The notes below the pieces were generated by a model. That model ran no database searches and had not been told where the DNA came from. It was given only the letters and a program-made list of their open reading frames with translations. Positions 42,192 through 51,528 of a stretch of 64,000 bases of DNA are shown one piece after another (position 1 is the first letter of the stretch; each line of letters begins with the position of its first letter). This stretch comes from Rosettibacter sp037481715 (GTDB taxonomy: Bacteria > Bacteroidota > Ignavibacteria > Ignavibacteriales > Melioribacteraceae): contig JBBFLD010000008.1 of NCBI GenBank assembly GCA_037481715.1, forward strand, positions 62,001-126,000, given 5' to 3'. The translations under genes and the position numbers were made by a program.

Positions 42192-44444
42192 ATGTCTATC
42201 ACTAAAGAAGAAGCACTAAAGTATCACAGTGAAGGTCGAAAAGGCAAAATTGAAGTTATACCGACCAAACCATGCTATACTGCTCGTGAATTGTCATTAG
42301 CCTACACACCTGGAGTAGCAGAGCCGTGTAGAGAAATTGAAAAGAATGAAGAAGATGTTTATAAGTATACTGCCAAAGGGAATCTTGTTGCAGTTGTTTC
42401 AAATGGAACGGCTGTTTTGGGTTTGGGAGATATTGGTCCACATGCAGGCAAACCAGTTATGGAAGGGAAAGGAGTTTTGTTCAAAAGATTTGCTGACATT
42501 GATGTATTTGATATTGAATTGAATACACATGACCCGAAAGAAGTTATCAGAGCTGTTCAATTACTTGAACCAACTTTTGGTGGAATTAATCTTGAAGATA
42601 TTAAAGCTCCTGAATGCTTTGAGATTGAGGAAGAATTAATCAGAACAATGAACATTCCAGTATTTCATGATGACCAGCATGGTACTGCAATAATTTCATG
42701 TGCTGCTTTAATTAATGCAGCAGAAATTGCAGGTAAAAAATTATCTGAATTAAGAATAGTTGTATCCGGTGCAGGTGCATCTGCAATAGCTTGCTGCAAT
42801 ATGTATATTGCTGCAGGTGTTAAAAGAGAAAATATTTCTATGTTCGATACTAAAGGGCACATTAACAAAAAGAGAACAGATTTGAATAAATATAAAGTTC
42901 AATTTGCTCAGGATGAAGTTTATAAAGATTTAGCAGATGCAATGAAAGGGGCTGATGTATTTATTGGTTTGTCGAAAGGAGATATTGTTTCTAAAGAAAT
43001 GGTAAAATCGATGGCAAAAAATCCAATTGTGTTTGCAATGGCAAATCCAGACCCTGAGATTAAATATGAAGATGCAATTGATGCAAGAAAAGATGTTATA
43101 ATGGCAACGGGTAGAAGTGATTATCCCAATCAAGTAAATAATGTTCTTGGATTTCCATTTATCTTTCGCGGGGCACTTGATGTTCGTGCAAGAAAAATTA
43201 ATCAAGAAATGAAAATGGCTGCTACTATGGCACTTTCTCGACTTGCAAAAGAAAAAGTTCCTGAAGTAGTAATCAATGCTTATGGTGGTAAAGAATTTTC
43301 TTTTGGTCCAGAATATATTATCCCAAAACCATTTGACCCAAGAGTTTTATGGTATGTTGCTCCTGCAGTAGCTCAAGCAGCAATGGATACTGGAGTTGCA
43401 CGCAAGCCTATTGAAGATATGAATGCTTACATTGAACAGCTTCAGGAAAGAATGGGATTCTCAACTGAAATTGTTAGAGTAATGGTTCATAAAGCTCGTA
43501 AAAGTCCAAAGAGAATTGTATATCCAGAAGGCGAAGAAGAAAAAATTATTCATGCTGCATTTTCTGTTTATGACGAAAATATTGGTCTACCAATTCTCTT
43601 AGGAAATGAAGATGTTATAAAAAATAAAATCAAAGAATTAGGTTATGATGAAAAAATTTTTGAAGTAATTGATCCGGAAAAATCTCCTAAAGCAGAAATT
43701 TATGCAGAAGAATTTTATAAAAAGCGTCAAAGAAAAGGAATAACAAAACGAGATGCAGTGAATATGATGAAAATACCTAACTACTTTGGTTCCATGATGC
43801 TTGAGCTTGGTGATGCTGATGCTTTACTTAGCGGATTAACATCTCATTATCCTCAAACAATTCGTCCCGCTCTTCAATGTATTGGTGTTAAAGAAGGAGT
43901 TAAAATTGTTTCTGGAATGTATATCGTAATAATTAAAAGAAGAATATTTTTCTTCGCAGATACAACTGTTAATGTTGATCCAACAGCAGAACAACTTGCA
44001 GAAATTGCAATTAATACTGCAGAAACTGTTAAGATGTTCGATATAGTTCCGAAGATTGCTATGCTTTCATTCAGTAATTTTGGAAGTGCCCCATATCCGC
44101 AATCGCAAAAAGTTGCACAAGCTGTAAAGATTGTTAAAGAAAAAAGACCCGATTTAATTATTGACGGCGAAATGCAGGCTGATACAGCAGTTGTTCCAGA
44201 AAAAATTGAAAATGAATTTCCATTTTCTAATCTTAAAGGTGGTGCTAATGTTTTAATATTCCCAAATCTTGATGCTGGCAATATAGCTTATAAATTATTG
44301 CAAAGATTAACAGATGCAATTGTAATTGGTCCTATTCTGGTTGGAATGAAAAAACCTGTTCATGTGATTCAAAAAGGGGATACTGTAAGAGACATTATCA
44401 ATATTTCTGCAATCGCTGTAGTTGAAGCAGAAAATGCTAAGTAA
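42192..44444 (+). CDS. maeB: NADP-dependent malic enzyme fused to a phosphotransacetylase-like domain
   Basis: Oxidatively decarboxylates malate to pyruvate. The 750-residue product is the MaeB type. Its N-terminal malic enzyme part (about 1-430) has L-A-Y-T-P-G-V-A-E-P, the metal-binding F-H-D-D-Q-H-G-T and the Rossmann V-S-G-A-G-A-S-A-I-A. The C-terminal phosphate acetyltransferase-like part (about 430-750) includes M-M-L-E-L-G-D-A-D-A-L-L-S-G and D-G-E-M-Q-A-D. In characterised MaeB enzymes the latter domain is regulatory. The gene stands alone, divergent from add, with a terminator after it. Confidence 0.96.
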   Translation: MSITKEEALKYHSEGRKGKIEVIPTKPCYTARELSLAYTPGVAEPCREIEKNEEDVYKYTAKGNLVAVVSNGTAVLGLGDIGPHAGKPVMEGKGVLFKRFADIDVFDIELNTHDPKEVIRAVQLLEPTFGGINLEDIKAPECFEIEEELIRTMNIPVFHDDQHGTAIISCAALINAAEIAGKKLSELRIVVSGAGASAIACCNMYIAAGVKRENISMFDTKGHINKKRTDLNKYKVQFAQDEVYKDLADAMKGADVFIGLSKGDIVSKEMVKSMAKNPIVFAMANPDPEIKYEDAIDARKDVIMATGRSDYPNQVNNVLGFPFIFRGALDVRARKINQEMKMAATMALSRLAKEKVPEVVINAYGGKEFSFGPEYIIPKPFDPRVLWYVAPAVAQAAMDTGVARKPIEDMNAYIEQLQERMGFSTEIVRVMVHKARKSPKRIVYPEGEEEKIIHAAFSVYDENIGLPILLGNEDVIKNKIKELGYDEKIFEVIDPEKSPKAEIYAEEFYKKRQRKGITKRDAVNMMKIPNYFGSMMLELGDADALLSGLTSHYPQTIRPALQCIGVKEGVKIVSGMYIVIIKRRIFFFADTTVNVDPTAEQLAEIAINTAETVKMFDIVPKIAMLSFSNFGSAPYPQSQKVAQAVKIVKEKRPDLIIDGEMQADTAVVPEKIENEFPFSNLKGGANVLIFPNLDAGNIAYKLLQRLTDAIVIGPILVGMKKPVHVIQKGDTVRDIINISAIAVVEAENAK

Positions 44445-44472
44445 TAATTTTATACTTACTTTATAATTCAAG

Positions 44473-44500
44473 GAGCGAATCACTTGATTCGCTCTTAATT
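44473..44500 (+). terminator. Terminator after maeB
   Basis: GAGCGAATCA (44473-44482) and TGATTCGCTC (44485-44494) are perfect inverted repeats, giving a strong hairpin 28 bases after the maeB stop codon. The following TTAATTT is only moderately T-rich. Confidence 0.75.
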
Positions 44501-44573
44501 TATTATTCAATAATCAGCACAATAATTTTAATAAATATAAATTAACAGCACTCACAAAATTCATTAATAAAAA

Positions 44574-45200
44574 GTGCTTAAGAATATTTTATACATAAGT
44601 TCAAGCATAATAATTTTTTTTATTGGATTATTATGTTACGGCTTACTTCTTAATTCGAGAGAGATTGAATTAAAAGATGCAATGAAAATCAAAGGCATTA
44701 ATAAATTTGAAAATGCATGGATAAGAATTGACAGAAGAAATTTTAAGCTGGAACTTTATTCTGATAAAATTCTTGTTAAGACATATAAAGCAGTTTTTGG
44801 AAAAAATAACAGCATAGTTAAAACATCCGCAAATGATTTTGTAACTCCAATAGGAGAATATCATATTTGTGACATTGATGTTCACTCAAAATATCACAAA
44901 TTCTTAAAACTAAATTATCCAAACGAAAAAGATGCAGCAGAAGCTCTCAAACAAGGTTACATTTCTCAAGATGAATGTGTTAGAATTTTAGAAGCATTAA
45001 AAAGAAATGATTGTCCTCCGGCAGATACAAAACTTGGTTCGAATATTGGAATTCATGGCATTGGTGAATATGATTTTATTTTTAGGAATCTTCCATTTAC
45101 ATTTAATTGGACAAACGGCTCAATAGCTGTAAGCAATAAAAATATTGATGAATTATATTCGGTTGTAAAAATTGGTACACCAGTTAAAATCACTTATTGA
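44574..45200 (+). CDS. YkuD-type L,D-transpeptidase-like protein lacking the catalytic cysteine
   Basis: The 208-residue product has an N-terminal membrane anchor (about 4-27) and a YkuD-like fold. This shows T-P-I-G-E-Y (91-96), a His161-containing I-G-I-H-G-I-G and the terminal W-T-N-G-S-I-A-V-S-N. In active relatives the last motif is W-T-D/N-G-C-I-A-V-x-N; here the nucleophile position (183) is Ser. It may be inactive, use serine, or serve as a binding protein in the envelope. The start is GTG; an in-frame stop lies just upstream. It is followed directly by the BamA-family gene. Confidence 0.8.
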   Translation: MLKNILYISSSIIIFFIGLLCYGLLLNSREIELKDAMKIKGINKFENAWIRIDRRNFKLELYSDKILVKTYKAVFGKNNSIVKTSANDFVTPIGEYHICDIDVHSKYHKFLKLNYPNEKDAAEALKQGYISQDECVRILEALKRNDCPPADTKLGSNIGIHGIGEYDFIFRNLPFTFNWTNGSIAVSNKNIDELYSVVKIGTPVKITY

Positions 45201-45210
45201 AAAAAGTAAT

Positions 45211-47340
45211 TTGAAAATTTTATTAACAAAAATATTTCTTCTGCTTTTTGCTATAAACATCTTTGCTCAAAACGGAAATAACATTGAGCTAAAGAAAATA
45301 GAATTTATTGGTAACAATTCATTCTCTAAATCTGAATTATCAGCTGTTATTTTGTCTAAAGAATCACCGAACTGGATTTCGCAGTTCCTGCATAAATTCA
45401 CAAGTCTCGGCGATAAACCTTCATATTTTGATTCACTCATCGTTCCGTCTGATATTTCTGCACTGAAACAGTTTTATTTGTCAAATGGATTTTTCAAAGT
45501 AAAGATTAAATCGAATTACATCATATCTGAAGATAAAAAATCTGCAGTCTTAATTTTTAAAATAGATGAAGGTGAACCTGCAAAATTTCATTCACTAAAA
45601 TTGAATGGGTTAGATTCAATTCCACAAGAATTTCAAGAAAATATTTATAACAAAACTAAAATCGATACAAACAAAATTTACAAGGATCAGTTAGTGGAAG
45701 ATTATAAAAATGGAGTAATTAATTATTTGCGTGATAATGGATATATGCTTGCTGTTAATGATATTCCTGAAATTGTTGTGGATACAATGAAAAATATTGT
45801 TGATGTGCAAATTAATTTTAATCCGGGGAAAAGATATATTATTAGAGAAATCTATACATCCAAAACCGGAAGTGGTAAAGATTTTGTTGGAGATGATTTG
45901 CTTAAAGAAATTGTTGGAATTAAACCCGGACAATATTACAGCAATTATGATATACAACGAGGACAAATTAGATTATACAGAACAGATTTGTTTACATCCT
46001 CTGTAATTAACAGTATCATTTCAGATACTTTGGGAAATACAGTTCCTTTGATTATTAGTGCAGATATTGGAATGCTGCATGAATTATCGCCGGAATTAAT
46101 TATTAACAATGAGGATAACACTTTTAATCTTGGTTTGGGAATAGGATTTACTAAAAAAAATTTTCTTGGTGATGCAAGAAAATTCAGAATAAATTCATCT
46201 GCAGCAGCTCAAAATGTTTCTGAATTTATTCGACATCCTTCTTTTGCTGATTCAACTATTTTTGGTTATGGTGATGCAAGAATCAGTATTGAACAGCCGT
46301 TTTTATTCGGTAAACAAATAAGTACAAAAATAGAATCATACATCACCGCACAAAAAAGAAAACTTGAATACAATTCATTGTTGTATGGTGCACGACTTGG
46401 CTTTGATTTCGAACTTCCAGCTCATACTTATCTGAATTCATTTAACACATATATTACAGTTGAAAGAGCAGAATATACTTATAAAGATAAATATTTAATT
46501 AGTCTACTTACCCGTTATTATCAGCGTTACAATTATTCACCTGAGGCAGCAGATTCAATTTCAAAAAATCTGGTCTATAATGTTCTTGGTGGAGAACTTC
46601 CAACAGCAAGCACAAATGCAATTCTTGGAATTTTATTAGGAGCAAATAAGACTAACGACATTTTCTTTCCTACAAGAGGATATTCATTGAATTTTTTATT
46701 AGAGGAAGCTAATTCAATCCCTTATTTATTTACAAGATTAATTCATTCTGAATTTTCAAGACCATTATATGTTAAAGCTCTTTTCACAACAACAGTTTAC
46801 TTGCCTGTTTATAAATCTTCTGAAAATTCTTTAGGCTCAAAATTTAAGATTGGACAAATTTTTACATTACGAGGTGATAAATCGAACATACCATTGAATC
46901 AAAGATTTTACGCCGGCGGCAGCAATTCAGTTAGAGGATGGAACACAAGACAATTGGTTCCAAAGCAGGAATTGCTTCCAATCGAAAATATTAATCAAAT
47001 TTCACTCGAAGATTTGGAAGCAATTCTTGAAAAAGGAGCCCCGACAGGTGGATTCTTTTTGCTTGAAGGTTCAATTGAAACTAGAAATCGATTGTTTGGA
47101 AAAATTGGTTCTGTTTTATTTTTGGATTACGGAAATACTTGGAATGATTATAAAAATGCTAAAATTAATGAGATTGCAGTAGCAGGCGGTTTTGGTTTAA
47201 GATATTACTCTGATTTTGCTCCAATTCGCCTTGATTTTGGAATAAAATTATATGACCCAACAAATAAAAAAAATATATCGTCAAAAAAATTCTTAAAAGA
47301 TTTGCTTCAATTTCATATCGGTATAGGCGAAGCTTTCTAA
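45211..47340 (+). CDS. BamA/TamA family outer-membrane protein with POTRA domains
   Basis: Assembles or translocates proteins at the outer membrane. POTRA-like repeats occupy about residues 20-320, and the C-terminal 16-stranded barrel follows. It has the R-F-Y-A-G-G-S-N-S-V-R-G-W motif and a terminal Phe (G-I-G-E-A-F). I choose TTG 45211 as the start, because it gives a clean signal peptide (L-L-L-F-A-I-N-I-F-A-Q) 10 bases after the preceding stop codon. An upstream in-frame TTG at 45172 would overlap that gene by 29 bases. Whether it is the main BamA or a paralogue cannot be told here. Confidence 0.88.
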   Translation: MKILLTKIFLLLFAINIFAQNGNNIELKKIEFIGNNSFSKSELSAVILSKESPNWISQFLHKFTSLGDKPSYFDSLIVPSDISALKQFYLSNGFFKVKIKSNYIISEDKKSAVLIFKIDEGEPAKFHSLKLNGLDSIPQEFQENIYNKTKIDTNKIYKDQLVEDYKNGVINYLRDNGYMLAVNDIPEIVVDTMKNIVDVQINFNPGKRYIIREIYTSKTGSGKDFVGDDLLKEIVGIKPGQYYSNYDIQRGQIRLYRTDLFTSSVINSIISDTLGNTVPLIISADIGMLHELSPELIINNEDNTFNLGLGIGFTKKNFLGDARKFRINSSAAAQNVSEFIRHPSFADSTIFGYGDARISIEQPFLFGKQISTKIESYITAQKRKLEYNSLLYGARLGFDFELPAHTYLNSFNTYITVERAEYTYKDKYLISLLTRYYQRYNYSPEAADSISKNLVYNVLGGELPTASTNAILGILLGANKTNDIFFPTRGYSLNFLLEEANSIPYLFTRLIHSEFSRPLYVKALFTTTVYLPVYKSSENSLGSKFKIGQIFTLRGDKSNIPLNQRFYAGGSNSVRGWNTRQLVPKQELLPIENINQISLEDLEAILEKGAPTGGFFLLEGSIETRNRLFGKIGSVLFLDYGNTWNDYKNAKINEIAVAGGFGLRYYSDFAPIRLDFGIKLYDPTNKKNISSKKFLKDLLQFHIGIGEAF

Positions 47341-47425
47341 AAACAAATATTTTAAGAATGTTTTTCAACTTTGTTGATAAATATAATTTTGAGTAATTTT
47401 GTAGCTACTTTTTAGGAGTTTCTTG

Positions 47426-48301
47426 ATGATTTCAAGCATGACAGGCTATGGAAAAGCTTCGGCTCAGAAAGATGATTTAGTAATTGAAGCTGAGGTTAAA
47501 AGTCTAAACAGCAGATTTCTTGAACTTTCCTTACGCTTGCCAAAGTTTTTGTATGATAAGGAATTTGAAATTAGAGAGAGAGTCAAGTCACAAATAAAAA
47601 GAGGAAAAGTATTTCTAAGTTTAACTTTCAAAAAAAATAATATTGAAAATGACATTTTCATTTTTGACCCTGCAGCTGTTAAATCAACATTAAAAATGTT
47701 GAAAGATATAAGAAAAGCTGCAGGACTTAAAGATAAAATAAAATTTACTGATTTGATTCAATTCCAGCATCTTTTTTTGAAAGGTGAACCTGACGAATTT
47801 AATGAGGAAATGGAATTGCTTTATCAAGTAATCGATACTGCAATTGCTGAAATGAATAAGATGCGTAATGCAGAAGGCAGTGAGCTTGAAAAAGATATAA
47901 GAAAAAGAATTGAAATTATAGAAAATGCGGTTCAACATATTGAAAAAATTAAAGAAGAAAATTTGCAAACCTATTTTGAGAACTTTAAAGAAAAAGCCAG
48001 ACAGTTGGTATCAAGTTTTATTGATAATGAACAGAGATTGATTACAGAACTTGCATTACTTTCAGAACGATATGATGTAACAGAAGAATGTGTTCGTTTA
48101 AGAAGTCACATAAAATTATTTTTAGATACAATTGAAAATTCTGATGATGCAGGAAGAAAACTAAATTTTATCCTGCAGGAAATGAATCGAGAAGCAAATA
48201 CAATTAACAGCAAAGCGGTTTCATCAGAAATTTCGCATGCTGGAATTTTGATAAAAGAAGAAATTGAAAAAATCCGTGAACAAATTCAAAATATTGAGTA
48301 A
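47426..48301 (+). CDS. yicC: YicC/YloC family endoribonuclease
   Basis: The family has a conserved N-terminal M-I-S-S-M-T-G-Y-G-K-A and S-L-N-S-R-F-L-E-L-S-L-R-L-P (residues about 28-41), both present. The C-terminal DUF1732 part ends with E-I-S-H-A-G-I-L-I-K-E-E-I-E-K-I-R-E-Q-I-Q-N. Relatives are reported to act as RNases on small RNAs. ATG 47426 is preferred to TTG 47423 because the AGGAG at 47414-47418 is then 7 bases away. It is followed after 3 bases by gmk, a widespread pairing. Confidence 0.93.
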   Translation: MISSMTGYGKASAQKDDLVIEAEVKSLNSRFLELSLRLPKFLYDKEFEIRERVKSQIKRGKVFLSLTFKKNNIENDIFIFDPAAVKSTLKMLKDIRKAAGLKDKIKFTDLIQFQHLFLKGEPDEFNEEMELLYQVIDTAIAEMNKMRNAEGSELEKDIRKRIEIIENAVQHIEKIKEENLQTYFENFKEKARQLVSSFIDNEQRLITELALLSERYDVTEECVRLRSHIKLFLDTIENSDDAGRKLNFILQEMNREANTINSKAVSSEISHAGILIKEEIEKIREQIQNIE

Positions 48302-48304
48302 AAA

Positions 48305-48865
48305 GTGGCTAAACCAAAATTATTTGTATTCTCAGCTCCAAGTGGTGCAGGAAAAACTACAATCGTTAAAGATATACTTAAAAGTTTTCCTGAATTTAAA
48401 TTTTCTGTTTCAGCAACAACAAGGAAAAAAAGACCAGGCGAAATTGATGGGGTTGATTATTATTTTATATCAGAAAATGAGTTTAAACAAAAAATTGAAA
48501 ATAATGAATTCGTTGAATGGGAAAAGTTTTATGATTATTACTACGGAACATTAAAAAAAACTATCGATGAAAATCTTAGCAATGGTTATACAACAATTTT
48601 TGAAGTAGATGTTAAAGGTGCTCTAAACATTAAAAAAGTTTATCCTGATGCCGTTTTAATATTTATTGTTCCGCCAAGTATAGAAGAATTAAAAGAAAGA
48701 TTAAGAAAAAGAAATACAGAGACTGATGAAGATTTAAGAAAGAGACTTGAAAGAGCAGATATGGAATTAAGTTACAAAGATAAATTTGATTATGTTGTCG
48801 AAAACATAAATCTTGATGTAGCTAAAGAAAAAGTAAAAAAGATAATAGAAAAAGAAATATCATAA
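48305..48865 (+). CDS. gmk: Guanylate kinase
   Basis: Phosphorylates GMP to GDP. The 186-residue product begins with the P-loop S-A-P-S-G-A-G-K-T-T (residues 10-19). The GMP-binding segment S-V-S-A-T-T-R-K-K-R-P-G-E-I-D-G-V-D-Y-Y-F (about 38-58) and R-L-E-R-A-D-x-E-L follow. GTG start. It lies between yicC and rpoZ. Confidence 0.97.
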   Translation: MAKPKLFVFSAPSGAGKTTIVKDILKSFPEFKFSVSATTRKKRPGEIDGVDYYFISENEFKQKIENNEFVEWEKFYDYYYGTLKKTIDENLSNGYTTIFEVDVKGALNIKKVYPDAVLIFIVPPSIEELKERLRKRNTETDEDLRKRLERADMELSYKDKFDYVVENINLDVAKEKVKKIIEKEIS

Positions 48866-48875
48866 GGAGGATAAT

Positions 48876-49163
48876 ATGGCATTAAAACCAATTGATTTGC
48901 GTAAGATTAAGGAGAGAATTCCTAATTTATATGAGGCAGTAGTTGTTGCTTCGAGAAGAGCTCGTAAAATTAATGATGAGTATAAACTTGAATTTAATAC
49001 ACTCTTGAGCTCAGTTGTTACAAGCGAAGATGATGAATTCGAGGATAAAGAAAATCCGGAACAATTAAAATTATCCCTCGAATTTGAAAAGAGAGAAAAA
49101 CCGCACATCAAAGCAATTAATGAATTAATTGAAAACGGTTTAGAATATCGCTATAAGTCATAA
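48876..49163 (+). CDS. rpoZ: DNA-directed RNA polymerase omega subunit
   Basis: Omega (Rpb6-like) promotes RNA polymerase assembly. The 95-residue product has the N-terminal helix region N-L-Y-E-A-V-V-V-A-S-R-R-A-R-K-I-N (residues about 17-33) and the K-P-H-I-K-A-I-N-E-L-I-E C-terminal helix. These match Bacteroidota-type omega proteins. A strong GGAGG precedes the ATG. The position directly after gmk supports the call. Confidence 0.9.
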   Translation: MALKPIDLRKIKERIPNLYEAVVVASRRARKINDEYKLEFNTLLSSVVTSEDDEFEDKENPEQLKLSLEFEKREKPHIKAINELIENGLEYRYKS

Positions 49164-49168
49164 TTTTT

Positions 49169-49228
49169 AATCAGCTTTTTAGAGATAGCAGTTAATTTTT
49201 AATGCTAATCTAAAAAGCTGATTTTTTT
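49169..49228 (+). terminator. Terminator after rpoZ
   Basis: A 15-bp perfect stem (49169-49183 with 49209-49223, including TCAGCTTTTTAGA and its complement) encloses a 25-base loop and runs into a T tract. It lies 5 bases after the rpoZ stop codon and ends the yicC-gmk-rpoZ transcript. Confidence 0.88.
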
Positions 49229-49300
49229 ATAATATATTTTTTTGTCCATTCAATTCTCAAATTTTCTTAAATTCATTTTGTGCATTTCAAAATTTTTTAG

Positions 49301-50065
49301 ATGACTACTTTGGATAGTGAAATCAGAAAAAAAATAATTGAGTCATTAAAGCTGCAGCAAGAAATATTTGGAGATTATTTATTTGATTCTCTTAAAAATA
49401 TTTCCTATGAAAATCTTTCTGTTGAACAGACTGATAATTTAAAAGTGTCAGAGAAAGTAGAGATTAATTTGAATGAAAATCTTTTTCGGGAAAATTTTAT
49501 GAATGCTGAAAATCTGGAAGAACTTGATTCGATGATAAATCAATGCCAAAAATGTCCGCTCGGAAAAACAAGAACAAAATTTGTTTTTGGTGTTGGAAAT
49601 CCAAAAGCTCATGCAATGTTGATTGGTGAAGCTCCCGGCGCAGACGAAGACCTTCAAGGCGAACCTTTTGTGGGAAGAGCTGGTAAATTGTTGAATGACA
49701 TTTTGAAAGCAATTAATCTTTCAAGAAATGATGTTTATATCGCTAATATTTTGAAATGCAGACCACCAGGAAATCGTGACCCTTTACCCTCAGAAATGGA
49801 AACTTGCATGCCATACTTGCATAAACAAATCGATTTGATTAAGCCAAAAATAATTTTATGTCTTGGAAGAATTGCAGCAAATGGATTACTAAATAAAAAA
49901 TTATCCTTATCTTCACTTCGTGAAAATATTTATGAATTTAATGGAATAAAAGTTCTTGTAACTTATCATCCTGCAGCATTGTTAAGAAATCCTCAATGGA
50001 AAAGAGGCTGCTGGGAGGATGTGAAAAAATTCAAAAAATTATATGATGAATTATTAGAAAATTAG
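49301..50065 (+). CDS. Uracil-DNA glycosylase, iron-sulfur type (family 4-like)
   Basis: Removes uracil from DNA. The 254-residue product has four cysteines for a 4Fe-4S cluster (C82, C85, C153 and C169). Motif A is G-E-A-P-G-A-D-E-D (109-117) and motif B is H-P-A-A-L-L-R near residue 226. About 70 extra residues precede the catalytic domain. The gene ends one base before dnaB starts, so both share a transcript. Family 4 is favoured over 5 by motif A with E-D. Confidence 0.92.
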   Translation: MTTLDSEIRKKIIESLKLQQEIFGDYLFDSLKNISYENLSVEQTDNLKVSEKVEINLNENLFRENFMNAENLEELDSMINQCQKCPLGKTRTKFVFGVGNPKAHAMLIGEAPGADEDLQGEPFVGRAGKLLNDILKAINLSRNDVYIANILKCRPPGNRDPLPSEMETCMPYLHKQIDLIKPKIILCLGRIAANGLLNKKLSLSSLRENIYEFNGIKVLVTYHPAALLRNPQWKRGCWEDVKKFKKLYDELLEN

Positions 50066-50066
50066 T

Positions 50067-51509
50067 ATGGCTAAGAAAGAAAATTTAGATATCGAAAAAC
50101 TAAGAGCAGCTGTTAAAGAACCACCTAAAGCTGTTGATGTTGAAAAAGCTGTTTTAGGTGCAATGCTTATTGAAGCAAGTGCAGTTCCAAAAGCAATTGA
50201 GATTTTGAAACCTGAAGCATTTTATGATAAAAAGAACAGAATAATTTTTGAAGCAATTACTACATTATACGAAGCCGATGAACCAATCGATACAGTTTCT
50301 GTTTATGAAGAATTAAAAAAATCTGGAAAAGCTGAGGATGCTGGCGGTGCTGCATACATCGGTAAACTTGCACAGGATATTTCTTCTGCTGCAAATGTTG
50401 AATATCATTCCAGAATTGTGCTCGAAAAGTGGATACTAAGACAACTCATAACTTCTTCTGTTGAAATTGCTAATCTTGCTTATGAAGGAAGAGAAGATGT
50501 TTTTGATATTCTCGATGAGGCAGAAGCAAAAATATTTCAGATATCTGAAGAAGGAATTAAAGAATCCTTCAAGCCGATGGAAAAAGCAGTAAAAGAAGCT
50601 CTTGAATTAATTGAAGCAATCCATTCGAAAAATATTTCTACATTTTCTGTCCCATCAGGCTTTTATGAATTGGATGAACTATTAGGTGGATTCCAAAAAT
50701 CAGATTTAATTATTGTAGCTGCCAGACCAAGTATGGGTAAAACCGCATTTGCAATGTCTGCAGCACGAAATGCTGCTATTGACCATAATATTCCGATTGG
50801 CATTTTCTCTCTCGAAATGTCCACAATTCAACTTGCAACAAGATTAATCTCTGCAGAAGCTAAGATTAATGCACACAATGTTAGAACAGGAAAATTCCGC
50901 GCAGAAGATGGAGCTAAAATAAGCCGCACAGTTTATAAACTTAGCAAAGCACCAATTTATATTGATGATACACCAGCAATATCAATTCTTGAACTGCGCG
51001 CAAAAGCAAGAAGATTAAAAAATGAAAAAAATATTGGGATGATTATTGTTGATTATCTGCAGCTGATTAATCCTTCAACAGCTATGGAAAGCCGTGAAAG
51101 AGAAATTTCTACAATTTCGAGATCTCTTAAAAGTCTTGCAAAAGAATTAAATATACCTGTGATTGCTCTTTCTCAGTTGAATCGAGCTGTTGAACAGCGT
51201 TCAGACAAAAAACCAATGCTTTCAGATTTGCGTGAATCAGGTTCAATTGAACAAGATGCAGATGTTGTTCTTTTCTTATATCGTCCAGAAGTTTATGGAA
51301 TTACTAATTTCCCAAGTGGAGATATGGCTGGCGAATCAACAGAAGGAATTGCAGAAGTAATTATTGGCAAACAAAGAAATGGTCCCATCGGAGAAGTAAA
51401 ATTAAAATTCATTAAAGAATATGCACGATTTGAAAATCTTGATAGGTACAGACAGCAGCTACCTGCAGGAGAAGAAGGTCTCAAAACAATTGAAGAACCT
51501 CCATTCTAA
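50067..51509 (+). CDS. dnaB: Replicative DNA helicase DnaB
   Basis: Hexameric helicase of the replication fork. The 480-residue product has the N-terminal domain (about 20-125; D-V-E-K-A-V-L-G-A-M-L) and the RecA-like helicase domain. This holds Walker A A-R-P-S-M-G-K-T (219-226), the Walker B segment I-I-V-D-Y-L-Q-L-I, S-Q-L-N-R-A-V-E-Q-R and S-D-L-R-E-S-G-S-I-E-Q-D-A-D. No intein interrupts it. Confidence 0.97.
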   Translation: MAKKENLDIEKLRAAVKEPPKAVDVEKAVLGAMLIEASAVPKAIEILKPEAFYDKKNRIIFEAITTLYEADEPIDTVSVYEELKKSGKAEDAGGAAYIGKLAQDISSAANVEYHSRIVLEKWILRQLITSSVEIANLAYEGREDVFDILDEAEAKIFQISEEGIKESFKPMEKAVKEALELIEAIHSKNISTFSVPSGFYELDELLGGFQKSDLIIVAARPSMGKTAFAMSAARNAAIDHNIPIGIFSLEMSTIQLATRLISAEAKINAHNVRTGKFRAEDGAKISRTVYKLSKAPIYIDDTPAISILELRAKARRLKNEKNIGMIIVDYLQLINPSTAMESREREISTISRSLKSLAKELNIPVIALSQLNRAVEQRSDKKPMLSDLRESGSIEQDADVVLFLYRPEVYGITNFPSGDMAGESTEGIAEVIIGKQRNGPIGEVKLKFIKEYARFENLDRYRQQLPAGEEGLKTIEEPPF

Positions 51510-51528
51510 TTTTAAGAAAAGATATTCA

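Noticed and set aside
45172..45210. Upstream TTG start for the BamA-family gene
   Set aside because: It would put 13 polar residues before the signal peptide and overlap the preceding gene by 29 bases. TTG 45211 gives a clean signal peptide.
51421..51528. Upstream start for the DUF1460 gene inside dnaB
   Set aside because: The added 36 residues would precede a clear signal peptide and lie in another frame of dnaB.
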